Assembly (NCBI RefSeq): GCF_014650595.1
Contig: NZ_BMVG01000014.1
Coordinates: forward strand, 121,353 to 185,352
Source: Streptomyces alanosinicus
GTDB taxonomy: Bacteria; Actinomycetota; Actinomycetes; Streptomycetales; Streptomycetaceae
Length of the DNA stretch: 64,000 nucleotides
Direction: 5' to 3'
Positions 8,904 through 17,413 of this stretch are shown piece after piece. Made by a program: the position numbers and the translations under genes. Position 1 is the stretch's first letter. The number at the start of each line of letters is the position of its first letter. The notes under the pieces are model-generated. The model made no database searches. It worked only from the letters and a program-made list of their open reading frames with translations, and was not told the DNA's origin.

Positions 8904-10246
8904 GCGTCCACCTTCTTGGTCTGCGTGGCGGCGGCCAGGGCCGAGGAGTGCGCGGCGGAGCCGATGACACCGCCGCCGGTGCCGCTGAAGTCGTAGGCGC
9001 TCTCGGCGTGCTCGGCCTGGTCGATGCCGGAGATCTCCTCGTCCTCGGTGACCCGCATCCCGATGGTCTTGTCGAGGAGGAAGGCGAGCACCGCGGAGAC
9101 GATCAGCGAGTAGGCGAGGACCGCGCCGACGCCGGCGCACTGCTTCCACAGCTGGGTCCAGGTGTGGTCGCCGTAGAAGACACCGGTCGCGGTGGACTGG
9201 CCCTTGCCGGTGGCGAAGAAGCCGATGAGCAGGGAGCCGATGATGCCGCCGACCATGTGGACGCCGACGACGTCGAGGGAGTCGTCGTAGCCGAACTTGA
9301 ACTTCAGGCCCACGGCCGCGGCGCAGGCGACACCGGCGATGGCGCCGACGGCGATCGCGCCGAGCGGGGAGACCGCACCGCCGGACGGGGTGATCGCGAC
9401 CAGGCCGGCGACCGCGCCGGAGGCGGCGCCCAGCGTGGTGAACGCGCCGTGCCGGATCTTCTCGTAGGCGAGCCAGGCCAGCATGGCGGCACCCGTCGCG
9501 ACCTGCGTGTTGACGAACATCAGCGCGCCGACGCCGTCGTCGTTGCCGAGCCAGGAGCCCGCGTTGAAGCCGAACCAGCCGAACCACAGCAGACCCGCGC
9601 CGAGCATGACCAGCGGGAGGCTGTGCGGGCGCATCGGGTCCTTCTTGAAGCCGACGCGCTTGCCGATGACGAGGATGACACCGAGGGCCGCCGCGCCCGC
9701 GTTGATGTGGACCGCCGTGCCGCCCGCGAAGTCGATCACGCCGAGCTTGAAGGCCCAGCCGTCGGCGCCCCAGACCCAGTGGGCGACCGGGACGTAGACG
9801 ATCGTGACCCACAGGGCGACGAAGAGCGCCCAGGCCGAGAACTTCACCCGGTCCGCGAGCGCGCCGCTTATCAGGGCCGGCGTGATGATGGCGAACATCA
9901 TCTGGAAGACCATGAAGACGAAGATCGGGATGGTGTAGCCGGGCCAGAGCTGCGTCAGCCCGATGTCGCTGAGGCCGAACCAGTGGGAGTTCCAGCCGAT
10001 GAGGCTGTTGTGCTCGCCGAAGGCGAGGGAGAAGCCGTAGAGCACCCAGAGGATGGTGACGATGCCCATGCTGATGAAGCTCATCATCAGCATGTTGAGG
10101 GTGCTCTTGACCCGGACCATGCCTCCGTAGAAGAAGGCCAGTCCCGGGGTCATGATCAGCACCAGGGCGGAGCAGATGAGCATGAAGCCTGTGTTCGCGG
10201 CAGACAGCTTGGGTGCCTCCGCGGCAAGCGTGATGGCTGGGGCCAT
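8900..10246 (-). CDS. amtB: Ammonium transporter AmtB
   Basis: This Amt/Rh-family channel imports ammonium at low external concentration and works as a trimer in the cytoplasmic membrane. The 448-residue protein has an N-terminal extracellular segment and the expected eleven spans. The pore histidines can be seen in the signature contexts GGTAVHINAG and DVVGVHMVGG. The cytoplasmic tail contains Glu/Asp-rich sequence typical of actinobacterial Amt. A strong ribosome-binding site (GAGGAG) precedes ATG 10246. It is the first gene of the amtB-glnK-glnD operon, with a GlnR-type operator about 110 bases upstream. Confidence 0.97.
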   Translation of the reverse strand: MAPAITLAAEAPKLSAANTGFMLICSALVLIMTPGLAFFYGGMVRVKSTLNMLMMSFISMGIVTILWVLYGFSLAFGEHNSLIGWNSHWFGLSDIGLTQLWPGYTIPIFVFMVFQMMFAIITPALISGALADRVKFSAWALFVALWVTIVYVPVAHWVWGADGWAFKLGVIDFAGGTAVHINAGAAALGVILVIGKRVGFKKDPMRPHSLPLVMLGAGLLWFGWFGFNAGSWLGNDDGVGALMFVNTQVATGAAMLAWLAYEKIRHGAFTTLGAASGAVAGLVAITPSGGAVSPLGAIAVGAIAGVACAAAVGLKFKFGYDDSLDVVGVHMVGGIIGSLLIGFFATGKGQSTATGVFYGDHTWTQLWKQCAGVGAVLAYSLIVSAVLAFLLDKTIGMRVTEDEEISGIDQAEHAESAYDFSGTGGGVIGSAAHSSALAAATQTKKVDA

Positions 10247-10330
10247 CGGCGTCTCCTCGTCGGTTTCTGCGGCCCCGTGCGGGCGGTACCGAGCCTGGGC
10301 GGTCCGGTCGGGTGAGGGGTGGGCCGGTTA

Positions 10331-10350
10331 TGCGCCATGAGATTGGCGCA
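10331..10350. repeat. Inverted repeat in the amtB leader/promoter
   Basis: TGCGCCA and TGGCGCA form a perfect 7-bp inverted repeat with a 6-base spacer. It lies between the GlnR-type boxes and the amtB start, close to where the transcript should begin. It could be a second operator or a leader hairpin. Confidence 0.6.
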
Positions 10351-10355
10351 GCGCG

Positions 10356-10393
10356 GTTTCGGTCGAAGCCCCTCGTTGTTTCGCGGGGGTGAC
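10356..10393 (-). promoter_or_regulatory. GlnR-type operator of amtB-glnK-glnD
   Basis: Read on the minus strand, the site is GTCAC-n6-GAAAC-n6-GGGCT-n6-GAAAC. Three of four half-sites match the known actinobacterial GlnR consensus gTnAC-n6-GaAAC, repeated with the correct 11-base phasing; the third half-site is degenerate. GlnR activates this operon under nitrogen limitation in Streptomyces. The match is seen directly; the function is inferred from the family. Confidence 0.8.
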
Positions 10394-10594
10394 GAAGGTG
10401 CCCTGCGTGTTACGCGTGGATGAACTGCCGGACCTCGGTCGCGCCGGTCGCTGTCGGCACGCGACCCGCCGCGGGGGATCCCGCCGGAGAACCCGAGCCG
10501 GCCGCGGCGGGCCTCTCCGATGACCTGGCACGGGGGAGCCGAGTCGAGCAGTTCGGGGAGGACCGGCCGCGGCCGGGGCCGGGTGGCCGGGGTG

Positions 10595-12073
10595 TCAGAC
10601 CGCTTCCGCGGTCTCCGGCAGGTCTACGGCGAGCTGGTCGCCGAGGTCGACGACGACCGTGAGGTCGCCGTGGTCGCGCACGGCCGTGTCGACCGTCTTT
10701 CGAATACGAGTGTTCACACGCTCGGACCGCACCTTCTTGGCGATCTCCATGGCCCGTGTGGCATACGACGTGCTCTCCTCGGGCTCACGCCGGAGCAGGT
10801 GCACGGTGGCCATGCCGATCAGATTGAGTGCGTACGACCGCTGGTGCTCGCCGTCCTTGGCGAACAGTTCCACCGCCCGCTGCATGAGGGGCTCGGCGAG
10901 CGAGGCGTAGGTGGGGCTGCGACCGGCTACGTAGGCGAGGTCGCGGAAGGAGTGGGAGTTCTCGCCGTGCAGCTCGGCCTCGGAGAAGAAGCGGATCCAG
11001 TCGGGGTCCGGCTCGTCCCACTCGTCGGCCTCGGCGAAGGTGTCCTCGGCCATGCGGACCGCGCGCTTGGTCTTGCCGGGCTGGCCCATGTTGGCGTAGG
11101 CGCGGGCCTCCATCGCATACAGCATGGACTGGGTGCGGGGGCTCGCGCAGTCGCGGCTGCCGTACTGGGCGAGGTGGATCAGCTCCAGGGCGTCGTCGGG
11201 CCGGCCGAGATGGATCATCTGGCGGCTCATGCTGGAGAGGACGTACGAGCCCAGGGGCTTGTCGCCGGCCTCCTTGGCCGCGTGCAGGGCGAGCACGAAG
11301 TATTTCTGCGCGGTGGGCTGCAGACCGACGTCGTAGCTCATCCAGCCCGCCAGTTCGGCGAGTTCGGCGGCGACCTTGAAGAGTTTGCGGGTGGTGGCCT
11401 CGGGCTGGGGCTCCTGGAGCAGGTCGGTGACCTCGTGCAGCTGGCCGACGACCGCCTTGCGGCGCAGGCCGCCGCCGCACTGGGCGTCCCACTGCCGGAA
11501 CATCCGTGTGGTGGACTCCAGCAGGTCCAGCTCGGGCCGGGAGAGCCGGCCGGGCCTGCGGGGGTCGGCGACGGGCGCCGGCTCGACATGGACCGGGGAG
11601 GCGGGCGTCGGCACGAGCCAGCGCTGCATGGGCTCGATGAGGGACGGGCCGGCGGACAGCGCCAGGGAGGTGCCGAGGAAGCCGCGCCGGGCCAGCATCA
11701 GGTCGCTGCGCGAGAACTCGCTGAGCAGGGCGACCGTCTGCGGGCCGGTCCAGGGCAGGTCGACGCCGGACGCGGAGGGTGACTGCCGGGCGGCGCGCAG
11801 GCCGAGGTCCTCGATGGAGACCACGCAGCCGAAGCGCTCGGAGAAGAGGTCCGAGAGGATGCGCGGGATCGGCTCGCGCGGGTTCTCCCCGTCCAGCCAG
11901 CGGCGCACGCGCGAGGTGTCGGTGGAGATGTGGTTGGCCCCCAACTGGCGTGCCCGGCGGTTCACCTGGCGAGCCAGCTCGCCCTTGGACCAGCCGCTGC
12001 GCACGAACCAAGAGCCGAGCAGCTCGTTGGGGCGCTTGTCGGCGTTCGCCCCGCTACCGCTGTTGCCGCTCAC
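10595..12073 (-). CDS. nsdA: Developmental regulator NsdA
   Basis: This 492-residue protein matches NsdA, a TPR-type cytosolic regulator known in S. coelicolor to repress sporulation and antibiotic production. It has an N-terminal helix-turn-helix-like segment (GWSKGELARQVNRRA), a DTSRVRRWLDGE block, and a C-terminal half of helical repeats (for example DDALELIHLAQYGSRD). GTG 12073 was chosen because a purine-rich GGGATGGGGG lies just upstream and the protein then begins with a Gly/Ser-rich leader. It stands alone, next to amtB and divergent from a primase-like gene. A perfect TAGGAT -10-like hexamer lies about 205 bases upstream. Confidence 0.9.
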   Translation of the reverse strand: MSGNSGSGANADKRPNELLGSWFVRSGWSKGELARQVNRRARQLGANHISTDTSRVRRWLDGENPREPIPRILSDLFSERFGCVVSIEDLGLRAARQSPSASGVDLPWTGPQTVALLSEFSRSDLMLARRGFLGTSLALSAGPSLIEPMQRWLVPTPASPVHVEPAPVADPRRPGRLSRPELDLLESTTRMFRQWDAQCGGGLRRKAVVGQLHEVTDLLQEPQPEATTRKLFKVAAELAELAGWMSYDVGLQPTAQKYFVLALHAAKEAGDKPLGSYVLSSMSRQMIHLGRPDDALELIHLAQYGSRDCASPRTQSMLYAMEARAYANMGQPGKTKRAVRMAEDTFAEADEWDEPDPDWIRFFSEAELHGENSHSFRDLAYVAGRSPTYASLAEPLMQRAVELFAKDGEHQRSYALNLIGMATVHLLRREPEESTSYATRAMEIAKKVRSERVNTRIRKTVDTAVRDHGDLTVVVDLGDQLAVDLPETAEAV

Positions 12074-12565
12074 TGGAACGCCCCCATCCCTGAGACCACT
12101 TGCCGTCGGTACGACCTTCGGTCGCCCCGGAGAGGAGACCGCCACGCGCCAAGCCCTATCAGAATGCCGGTAAATACGGCTTCCTGTCCGGCGGTTCTCA
12201 CCCGTCGAACGAGCTGACGACTCGCCTCCGGCATACCCATTAATGCATATGCCGCCCGGACTCGCACACTCACAGTAATCCTACGATCACCGGCTCAGCC
12301 ACGCGGATCCAAGAAACGCCACCATTCGCCACCCCTTCGGATGAACTCACGGTTGCCCGCACGCGATTCACTTGACATAGGACGGCCGGGAGTGGGCGGA
12401 GTGACGCACACAGGGGGCGCGCAAGCCTCGGTGCGCCACCCGGTGGGCTTCAAGGCGCCGCGCCGACCTCGCTTCGACGAGGGCGCGCGCGGTCGTAGCG
12501 TTACATTCCGCTTCCGTCTCGTTCCGTGTCGTAACCACCGGCGCGCCGGACCCGTTGGAGGGGGC
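12074..12565. other. Divergent control region of nsdA and the primase-like gene
   Basis: The 492-base gap contains no convincing gene. A TAGGAT hexamer on the minus strand (12278-12283) is a candidate nsdA -10 box with a leader of about 200 bases. The stretch around 12236-12250 is notably AT-rich for this genome. On the plus strand TTGACA (12372-12377) is present but lacks a well-spaced -10 partner. Confidence 0.45.
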
Positions 12566-13228
12566 ATGGGCTTCACGATCGGCGGCATTCGCGAGATCCG
12601 TTCCGGCACGCGTCGGCGCGGCCGCTCGTCGGAGTGCACCACCGTCGCCGAGTTCACCGGGCTGTGGGGCTGGGACGTGGCGCCCGGGGCGCGGGCCGCG
12701 GCGGGCGTCTGCTCGTGCGGACACGCCGACTGTGCGGCGCCGGGCGCGCATCCGCTGGACTTCGCGCCCCGGCTGCCGGCCGGGGCCACACTGGACGAGG
12801 CGAGCAAGGCCTGGTCCGAGTTCCCGGGCGCCGCGGTGATGCTGCCGGTGGGCCGGGCGTTCGACGTCGTCGAGGTCTCCGTGGCCGCCGGGTGCCGCGC
12901 CCTGGTCCGCCTGGAGCGGATGGGGCTCCCCCTCGGTCCGGTCACCGCGACCCCGGACGGCCGTGCCCACTTCTTCGTCGCCCCCGGTGCCGCCGCCGAA
13001 CTCCCCCGGGTGCTCTATCGCATGGGCTGGGACGACCCCTCGGCCCTGGACCTGCGCGGCCTCGGCCCCGGCACGTACATCACCGCGCCGCCCTCCGACC
13101 GGGGCGGCCTGGGGCCGGTGCGCTGGCTGCGCCCGCCCGCACTGGACTCGGCGACCCGGCCGCCGGCGGCACGCCTGCTGCTGGGCACGCTGGCGTATGT
13201 GGCGCATCGGTCGCGGGTGCGTGCGTGA
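12566..13228 (+). CDS. Stand-alone primase-polymerase-like protein, probably inactive
   Basis: The 220-residue product resembles the N-terminal domain of bifunctional DNA primase/polymerases. It has a cysteine cluster of the form CSCGHADCAAPGAHP and a C-terminal GTYITAPPS loop. The region where active enzymes carry the catalytic acidic pair reads FDVVEVS, so the metal-binding residues seem lost. No helicase domain follows. A good ribosome-binding site (TTGGAGGGGG) sits before ATG 12566. The gene is monocistronic and conserved next to nsdA in streptomycetes as I recall. The function is unknown; a regulatory or structural role derived from a primase fold is the simplest reading. Confidence 0.75.
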   Translation: MGFTIGGIREIRSGTRRRGRSSECTTVAEFTGLWGWDVAPGARAAAGVCSCGHADCAAPGAHPLDFAPRLPAGATLDEASKAWSEFPGAAVMLPVGRAFDVVEVSVAAGCRALVRLERMGLPLGPVTATPDGRAHFFVAPGAAAELPRVLYRMGWDDPSALDLRGLGPGTYITAPPSDRGGLGPVRWLRPPALDSATRPPAARLLLGTLAYVAHRSRVRA

Positions 13229-13275
13229 CCGCGCCGTGGCCGCCGCGGAGAAGCCGTAGCCCCCGCCGGGCAAGC

Positions 13276-13316
13276 GAAGTGCCCGTCCCCAACTGCATCT
13301 TGGGGACGGGCACTTC
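13276..13316. terminator. Bidirectional terminator between primase-like gene and ftsY
   Basis: A perfect 17-bp stem (arms 13276-13292 and 13300-13316) with a 7-base loop lies between two convergent genes. It should serve both. Confidence 0.85.
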
Positions 13317-13362
13317 TTCACTCACGGCGACCACCTAGGAACGTTCCTGGGTGGTGGGGTGA

Positions 13363-14568
13363 CTAGTCACCGATCAGGGCATCCACGAACGCCTCCGGCT
13401 CGAACGGCGCGAGATCGTCCGCGCCCTCGCCGAGGCCGACCAGCTTGACCGGCACGCCCAGCTCGCGCTGGACCGCGACGACGATGCCGCCCTTGGCCGT
13501 GCCGTCCAGCTTGGTCAGCACGATGCCGGTGATGTCCACGACCTCGGCGAAGACCCGGGCCTGCACCAGGCCGTTCTGCCCGGTGGTGGCGTCCAGGACG
13601 AGCAGCACCTCGTCCAGCGGCGCGTGCTTCTCCACGACCCGCTTGACCTTGCCCAGCTCGTCCATGAGACCGGTCTTGGTGTGGAGCCGGCCGGCCGTGT
13701 CGATGAGGACGACGTCGACCCCCATCTCCTTGCCTTCCTTGACCGCGTCGAAGGCGACGGAGGCGGGGTCGCCGGCCTCGGGGCCGCGCACGGTGTAGGC
13801 GCCGACCCGCTCGCCCCAGGTCTGCAGCTGGTCCGCGGCGGCGGCACGGAAGGTGTCGGCGGCGCCGAGCACCACGGTCCGGCCGTCGGCGACGAGGACG
13901 CGCGCGAGCTTGCCGGTGGTGGTGGTCTTGCCGGTGCCGTTGACGCCGACGACCATCACGATGCCCGGCTTGCGGTCCTCGGGCTCGGTCTTCACCGAGC
14001 GGTCGACGTCGGTGCCGACCAGCTTGAGCAGCTCCTCGCGCAGCAGGTCGCGCAGCTGTTCGGGGGTGCGGGTGCCGAGCACCTTGACGCGCTCGCGCAG
14101 GCCCTCGACCAACTCCTGGGTGGGCTGCACGCCGACGTCGGCGGTGAGCAGCGTGTCCTCGATCTCCTCCCAGGTCTCGTCGTCCAGGTGCTCGCGCGAG
14201 AGCAGCGTGAGCAGGCCCTTGCCCAGGGCGTTCTGGGAGCGGGAAAGGCGGGCGCGCAGCCGGACCAGACGGCCCTCGGTGGGCTCCGGGATCTCGATCT
14301 CCGGAGCCTCGACAGGCGCGGGAGGCTCCTCTACGGCGACCGGTGCCTGGCCGCCCGGGAGATCCACCTCCTCGATCGTCCGGCGCGGTTCGTCGCGCGG
14401 CGTCTCGGCCTCGTCGCCGACGTGCGGCTCGGCCGGGGGCGCGGTGATGTCGGGCGTCTTCGGCGGCGGCGGAGGCAGCGGCTTGCGGCGCCGGCTGCCC
14501 ACGATCAGCCCGCCGAGCGCGCCGATCACGAGCACGGCGATGACTACAGCAAGGATGATGGTTTCCAT
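13363..14568 (-). CDS. ftsY: Signal recognition particle receptor FtsY
   Basis: FtsY is the membrane-associated SRP GTPase that receives ribosome-SRP complexes and hands them to the Sec translocon. The 401-residue protein starts with one membrane span (about residues 3-22), as in actinobacterial FtsY, then an acidic/Pro-rich A region, followed by the NG domain with GVNGTGKTTT, DTFRAAA, DTAGR and TKLDGTAKGG. ATG 14568 gives this membrane-anchored start; the frame extends further upstream without support. It is a single gene divergent from a permease gene. Confidence 0.96.
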   Translation of the reverse strand: METIILAVVIAVLVIGALGGLIVGSRRRKPLPPPPPKTPDITAPPAEPHVGDEAETPRDEPRRTIEEVDLPGGQAPVAVEEPPAPVEAPEIEIPEPTEGRLVRLRARLSRSQNALGKGLLTLLSREHLDDETWEEIEDTLLTADVGVQPTQELVEGLRERVKVLGTRTPEQLRDLLREELLKLVGTDVDRSVKTEPEDRKPGIVMVVGVNGTGKTTTTGKLARVLVADGRTVVLGAADTFRAAAADQLQTWGERVGAYTVRGPEAGDPASVAFDAVKEGKEMGVDVVLIDTAGRLHTKTGLMDELGKVKRVVEKHAPLDEVLLVLDATTGQNGLVQARVFAEVVDITGIVLTKLDGTAKGGIVVAVQRELGVPVKLVGLGEGADDLAPFEPEAFVDALIGD

Positions 14569-14737
14569 AACCCGTCCAGTATCAGCCATGGGTGACAACG
14601 GAAGGCCATTTGTGGCTTCCTCTGAGAGACAAACGCCACGTATAGCAAGGAGTCGGAGCAAAGTACGATGGTGACGGCTCTGTTGACGCGCGTAGAGTCC
14701 CACCGTCCGCTGTCCCCCCACGTCTGGCCCATTTTTG

Positions 14738-16189
14738 ATGAGCAAAACCGTCGAGACCGAAGGCGCTCTCGAGACCCGAGGCATCGAGCAGGTCCCGGAC
14801 CGCGAGCGCACCGCGAAGACCCGTGAGCTGTTCCCGACCTGGGTCGGTGCCAACATCAGCGTGCTGCTGCTGACGATGGGCGCGAGCCTCGTCGTGGCCT
14901 ACCACCTGAACATCTGGCAGGCGCTCGTCGTCGCGGCGGCCGCGCCGATCGTGTCGTACGGCCTGGTCGGGCTGATCGGCATCGCCGGCAAGCGGGGCGG
15001 CGCGCCCGGCATGGCCCTCTCGCGCGCGGTCTTCGGCCAGCGCGGCAATCTGCTGCCCGGCTCGCTGATCTGGGTCGCGCGCTGGGGCTGGGAGACGATC
15101 AACGCGGTCACCGGTGCCTACGCGATGCTCGTCATCCTGGACATCCTGTTCGGCCTCAAGGCGAACAGCGTGCTGGACATGGTGGCACTGCTGGTGTTCG
15201 TCGTCGCGACCTTCGCGATCTCCGGGCTCGGCATCAACGCCGTCCAGAAGTGCAACAAGTACGCGACCTATTTCTTCGGTCTGTTCTCGGTGCTGGTGCT
15301 CGTGTACCTGGCCGTGAACACGAACTGGTCGAAGGTGACGCACCACGGCGGCGGTTCGACGGCCGCGGTGATCACCGGTGTCGGCATGATCGCGGCCGGC
15401 GGTGTCAGCTGGATCCCGTCCGCGCCGGACTTCACCCGCTATCTGCCGCGCACCGCGTCCTCGAAGGCGATCGTGGGCACGGCGGTCGGCGGCGCCGGCG
15501 TGGTCGTCCTCCCCATGGTCCTGATGGGTGCGGTGATGGCGGTGTCCACGCCGGACCTGGCCTCGGCCACCGACCCGGTGTCCTTCCTCGGCGAGATCCT
15601 GCCGACGTGGATCGCGGTGCCGTACCTGTTCATCGCCCTGGTCGGCATGCTGCTGATCAACTCGATGTCGATGTACTCGGCCGGCTTCACCGCGCAGACC
15701 CTCGGTTTCAAGGTGCCGCGTCACTGGGCCGTCTCGGTGAACGCCGTGATCTCGCTGATCTTCGGCGGGGTGCTGATGCTGGTGGCGACGAGCTTCATGA
15801 GCTCGTTCATCGCGTTCCTGTCGCTGCTGGCGGTCGCCTTCTCCGCATGGGTCGGCGTGTTCGGCGCGGACATGTTCCGGCGCACCGAGTACGACGGCGA
15901 GGCCATGGCGGACACCACCCGCACCAGCGCCTACTGGTACAAGGGCGGCTTCTCCCCCGCGGCCGTGGCCGCCTGGGCGATCGGCCTGGTGTCGGGCCTG
16001 ATGTTCACGACCTCGGACTGGTTCACCGGCCCGCTCGCGCAGAACAACGTCATCGGCGAGTACGGCCTCGGCTGGGTCGCCACGATCGTGATCTCGGGCC
16101 TGCTGTACCTGGTCCTGCCGAAGCCGGCGGTGGTCCGCCAGGCCGGGGCCGGCGAGCTTGCCGCGGAGCGCGCCACCGTCGACGCGTGA
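14738..16189 (+). CDS. NCS1-family purine/cytosine permease
   Basis: This 483-residue membrane protein of about 12 spans matches the NCS1 nucleobase:cation symporters (CodB/PucI type). It shows the family-typical first span context PTWVGANISVLLL and a second helix with GLIGIAGKRGG. It probably imports cytosine, a purine or a related heterocycle; the exact substrate cannot be told. The in-frame TTG immediately before is a possible start, but ATG 14738 is preferred. No clear ribosome-binding site precedes it. No metabolic partner such as a deaminase is adjacent. Confidence 0.85.
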   Translation: MSKTVETEGALETRGIEQVPDRERTAKTRELFPTWVGANISVLLLTMGASLVVAYHLNIWQALVVAAAAPIVSYGLVGLIGIAGKRGGAPGMALSRAVFGQRGNLLPGSLIWVARWGWETINAVTGAYAMLVILDILFGLKANSVLDMVALLVFVVATFAISGLGINAVQKCNKYATYFFGLFSVLVLVYLAVNTNWSKVTHHGGGSTAAVITGVGMIAAGGVSWIPSAPDFTRYLPRTASSKAIVGTAVGGAGVVVLPMVLMGAVMAVSTPDLASATDPVSFLGEILPTWIAVPYLFIALVGMLLINSMSMYSAGFTAQTLGFKVPRHWAVSVNAVISLIFGGVLMLVATSFMSSFIAFLSLLAVAFSAWVGVFGADMFRRTEYDGEAMADTTRTSAYWYKGGFSPAAVAAWAIGLVSGLMFTTSDWFTGPLAQNNVIGEYGLGWVATIVISGLLYLVLPKPAVVRQAGAGELAAERATVDA

Positions 16190-16259
16190 GGCTGCCCGGC
16201 GGGCGAGGCGCTCTCGCCGACCGGTCCGTTCGCGCCGGCTCCCGCCCCTCCATGGCCAT

Positions 16260-16274
16260 CTGACGCCACGTCAG
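16260..16274. promoter_or_regulatory. CTGACG-n3-CGTCAG palindrome upstream of oxidoreductase
   Basis: A perfect 6-bp inverted repeat with a 3-base spacer is followed at once by TAGCGT, a plausible -10 box, 45 bases before the LLM gene. Placement next to the -10 suggests a repressor operator, TetR-like in form. Confidence 0.55.
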
Positions 16275-16318
16275 CTAGCGTCCCCCTCCACCGCATCGCA
16301 CCGGAGGGGGACTTTCCC

Positions 16319-17290
16319 ATGCCCGTCACGGTCGTCCGTTTCAACCTCGTCGCTCCCGGCGCCTCCCCCGCCGCCCTCTCCGCCCGCTACCGGGCCGCCC
16401 TGGAGATGGCCGCCTACGCGGACGAGCACGGGATCAGCACCGTACAGACCGAGGAACACCACGGCGCCGAGAACAACTGGCTGCCGTCGCCGTTCGCCTT
16501 CGCCGGCGCGGTGTTCGGGGCGACCCGGAACATCGCCGTGACGGTGACGGCGGTGATCGGCCCATTGCACGACCCGCTGCGGCTGGCCGAGGAGATCGCC
16601 GTACTGGACCTGCTCAGCGGCGGGCGGCTGGTGACGGTGGCCGGGATCGGCTACCGGCCCGAGGAGTACGCCCTGTTCGACGTGGACTGGAAGCGCCGGG
16701 GCCGGCTCCAGGACGAGTTGCTGGCGACCCTGTTGAAGGCGTGGTCCGGCGACGAGTTCAGCTACCGGGGCCGTACGGTACGGCTCACCCCGCGCCCGTA
16801 CACCGCCCCGCACCCGCTCCTTCTGGTCGGCGGTTCCTCCCGGGCCGCCGCCCGCCGGGCCGCCCGGTTCGGCCTGCCGTTCTTCCCGAGCGCGCATCTG
16901 CCGGAACTGGAGGCCTACTACAAGGAGAAACTCACCGAGTACGGCACCGAGGGCTGGACGATGATGCCCGCCGCCGAGACCCCGCTGCTCCATCTCGCCG
17001 AGGACCCGGACCGGGCCTGGGACACATACGGCGAGCACTTTCTGCACGAGGCGCGGACGTACGCCTCCTGGCAGTCGGGGCAGATCCGCTCGGCCGTGAA
17101 GTCCGCGGCGACGACGGTGGGGGAACTGCGCGCCGAGGGCGTGTACCGGATCCTCACCCCGGAGCAGTGCGCGGCGCAGGGCCTGGACAGCCTCGTCCTG
17201 CACCCCCTGGCGGGCGGGATGCCGCTGGAGGAGGGCTGGCGCAGCCTCAGGCTGTTCGCGGAGCGGGTGGTTCCGGCGCTGGCGGGCTGA
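16319..17290 (+). CDS. LLM-class flavin-dependent oxidoreductase
   Basis: The 323-residue product has the luciferase-like monooxygenase TIM-barrel features: an N-terminal strand (TVVRFNLVAPG), a QTEEHHG segment after the second helix, and the LLSGGRL motif that precedes the conserved VGIG-like loop (here VAGIG). Such enzymes use FMNH2 or F420H2 on unknown small substrates; cofC in this window shows the organism makes F420. A strong ribosome-binding site (CGGAGGGGG) precedes ATG 16319. The gene is monocistronic, with a palindrome at the promoter and a shared terminator with glcP downstream. Confidence 0.85.
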   Translation: MPVTVVRFNLVAPGASPAALSARYRAALEMAAYADEHGISTVQTEEHHGAENNWLPSPFAFAGAVFGATRNIAVTVTAVIGPLHDPLRLAEEIAVLDLLSGGRLVTVAGIGYRPEEYALFDVDWKRRGRLQDELLATLLKAWSGDEFSYRGRTVRLTPRPYTAPHPLLLVGGSSRAAARRAARFGLPFFPSAHLPELEAYYKEKLTEYGTEGWTMMPAAETPLLHLAEDPDRAWDTYGEHFLHEARTYASWQSGQIRSAVKSAATTVGELRAEGVYRILTPEQCAAQGLDSLVLHPLAGGMPLEEGWRSLRLFAERVVPALAG

Positions 17291-17302
17291 CCGTACACGA
17301 CA

Positions 17303-17345
17303 CCGCCGCCCCCGCGCCGGGCAGTGGCCGGTGCGGGGGCGGCGG
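17303..17345. terminator. Bidirectional terminator between LLM gene and glcP
   Basis: A 13-bp perfect GC stem (17303-17315 with 17333-17345) encloses a further short CCGG-containing stem. It separates two convergent genes. Confidence 0.8.
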
Positions 17346-17413
17346 ACGGTGCGGGGAGAGGGCAGCGGGGACTTGGCCCTTCTCCCCGGGTCACGGGGCC
17401 TGAGTCACGGGGC

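Larger units (their letters stand above)
10247..10594. other. nsdA-amtB intergenic control region
   Basis: This 348-base gap holds the GlnR-type operator and a perfect inverted repeat in the amtB leader (both listed separately). Its right end, next to the nsdA stop codon, is very GC-rich with a CCGGCC/GGCCGG palindrome (10563-10576) that could be part of an nsdA terminator. No gene is evident. Confidence 0.6.
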
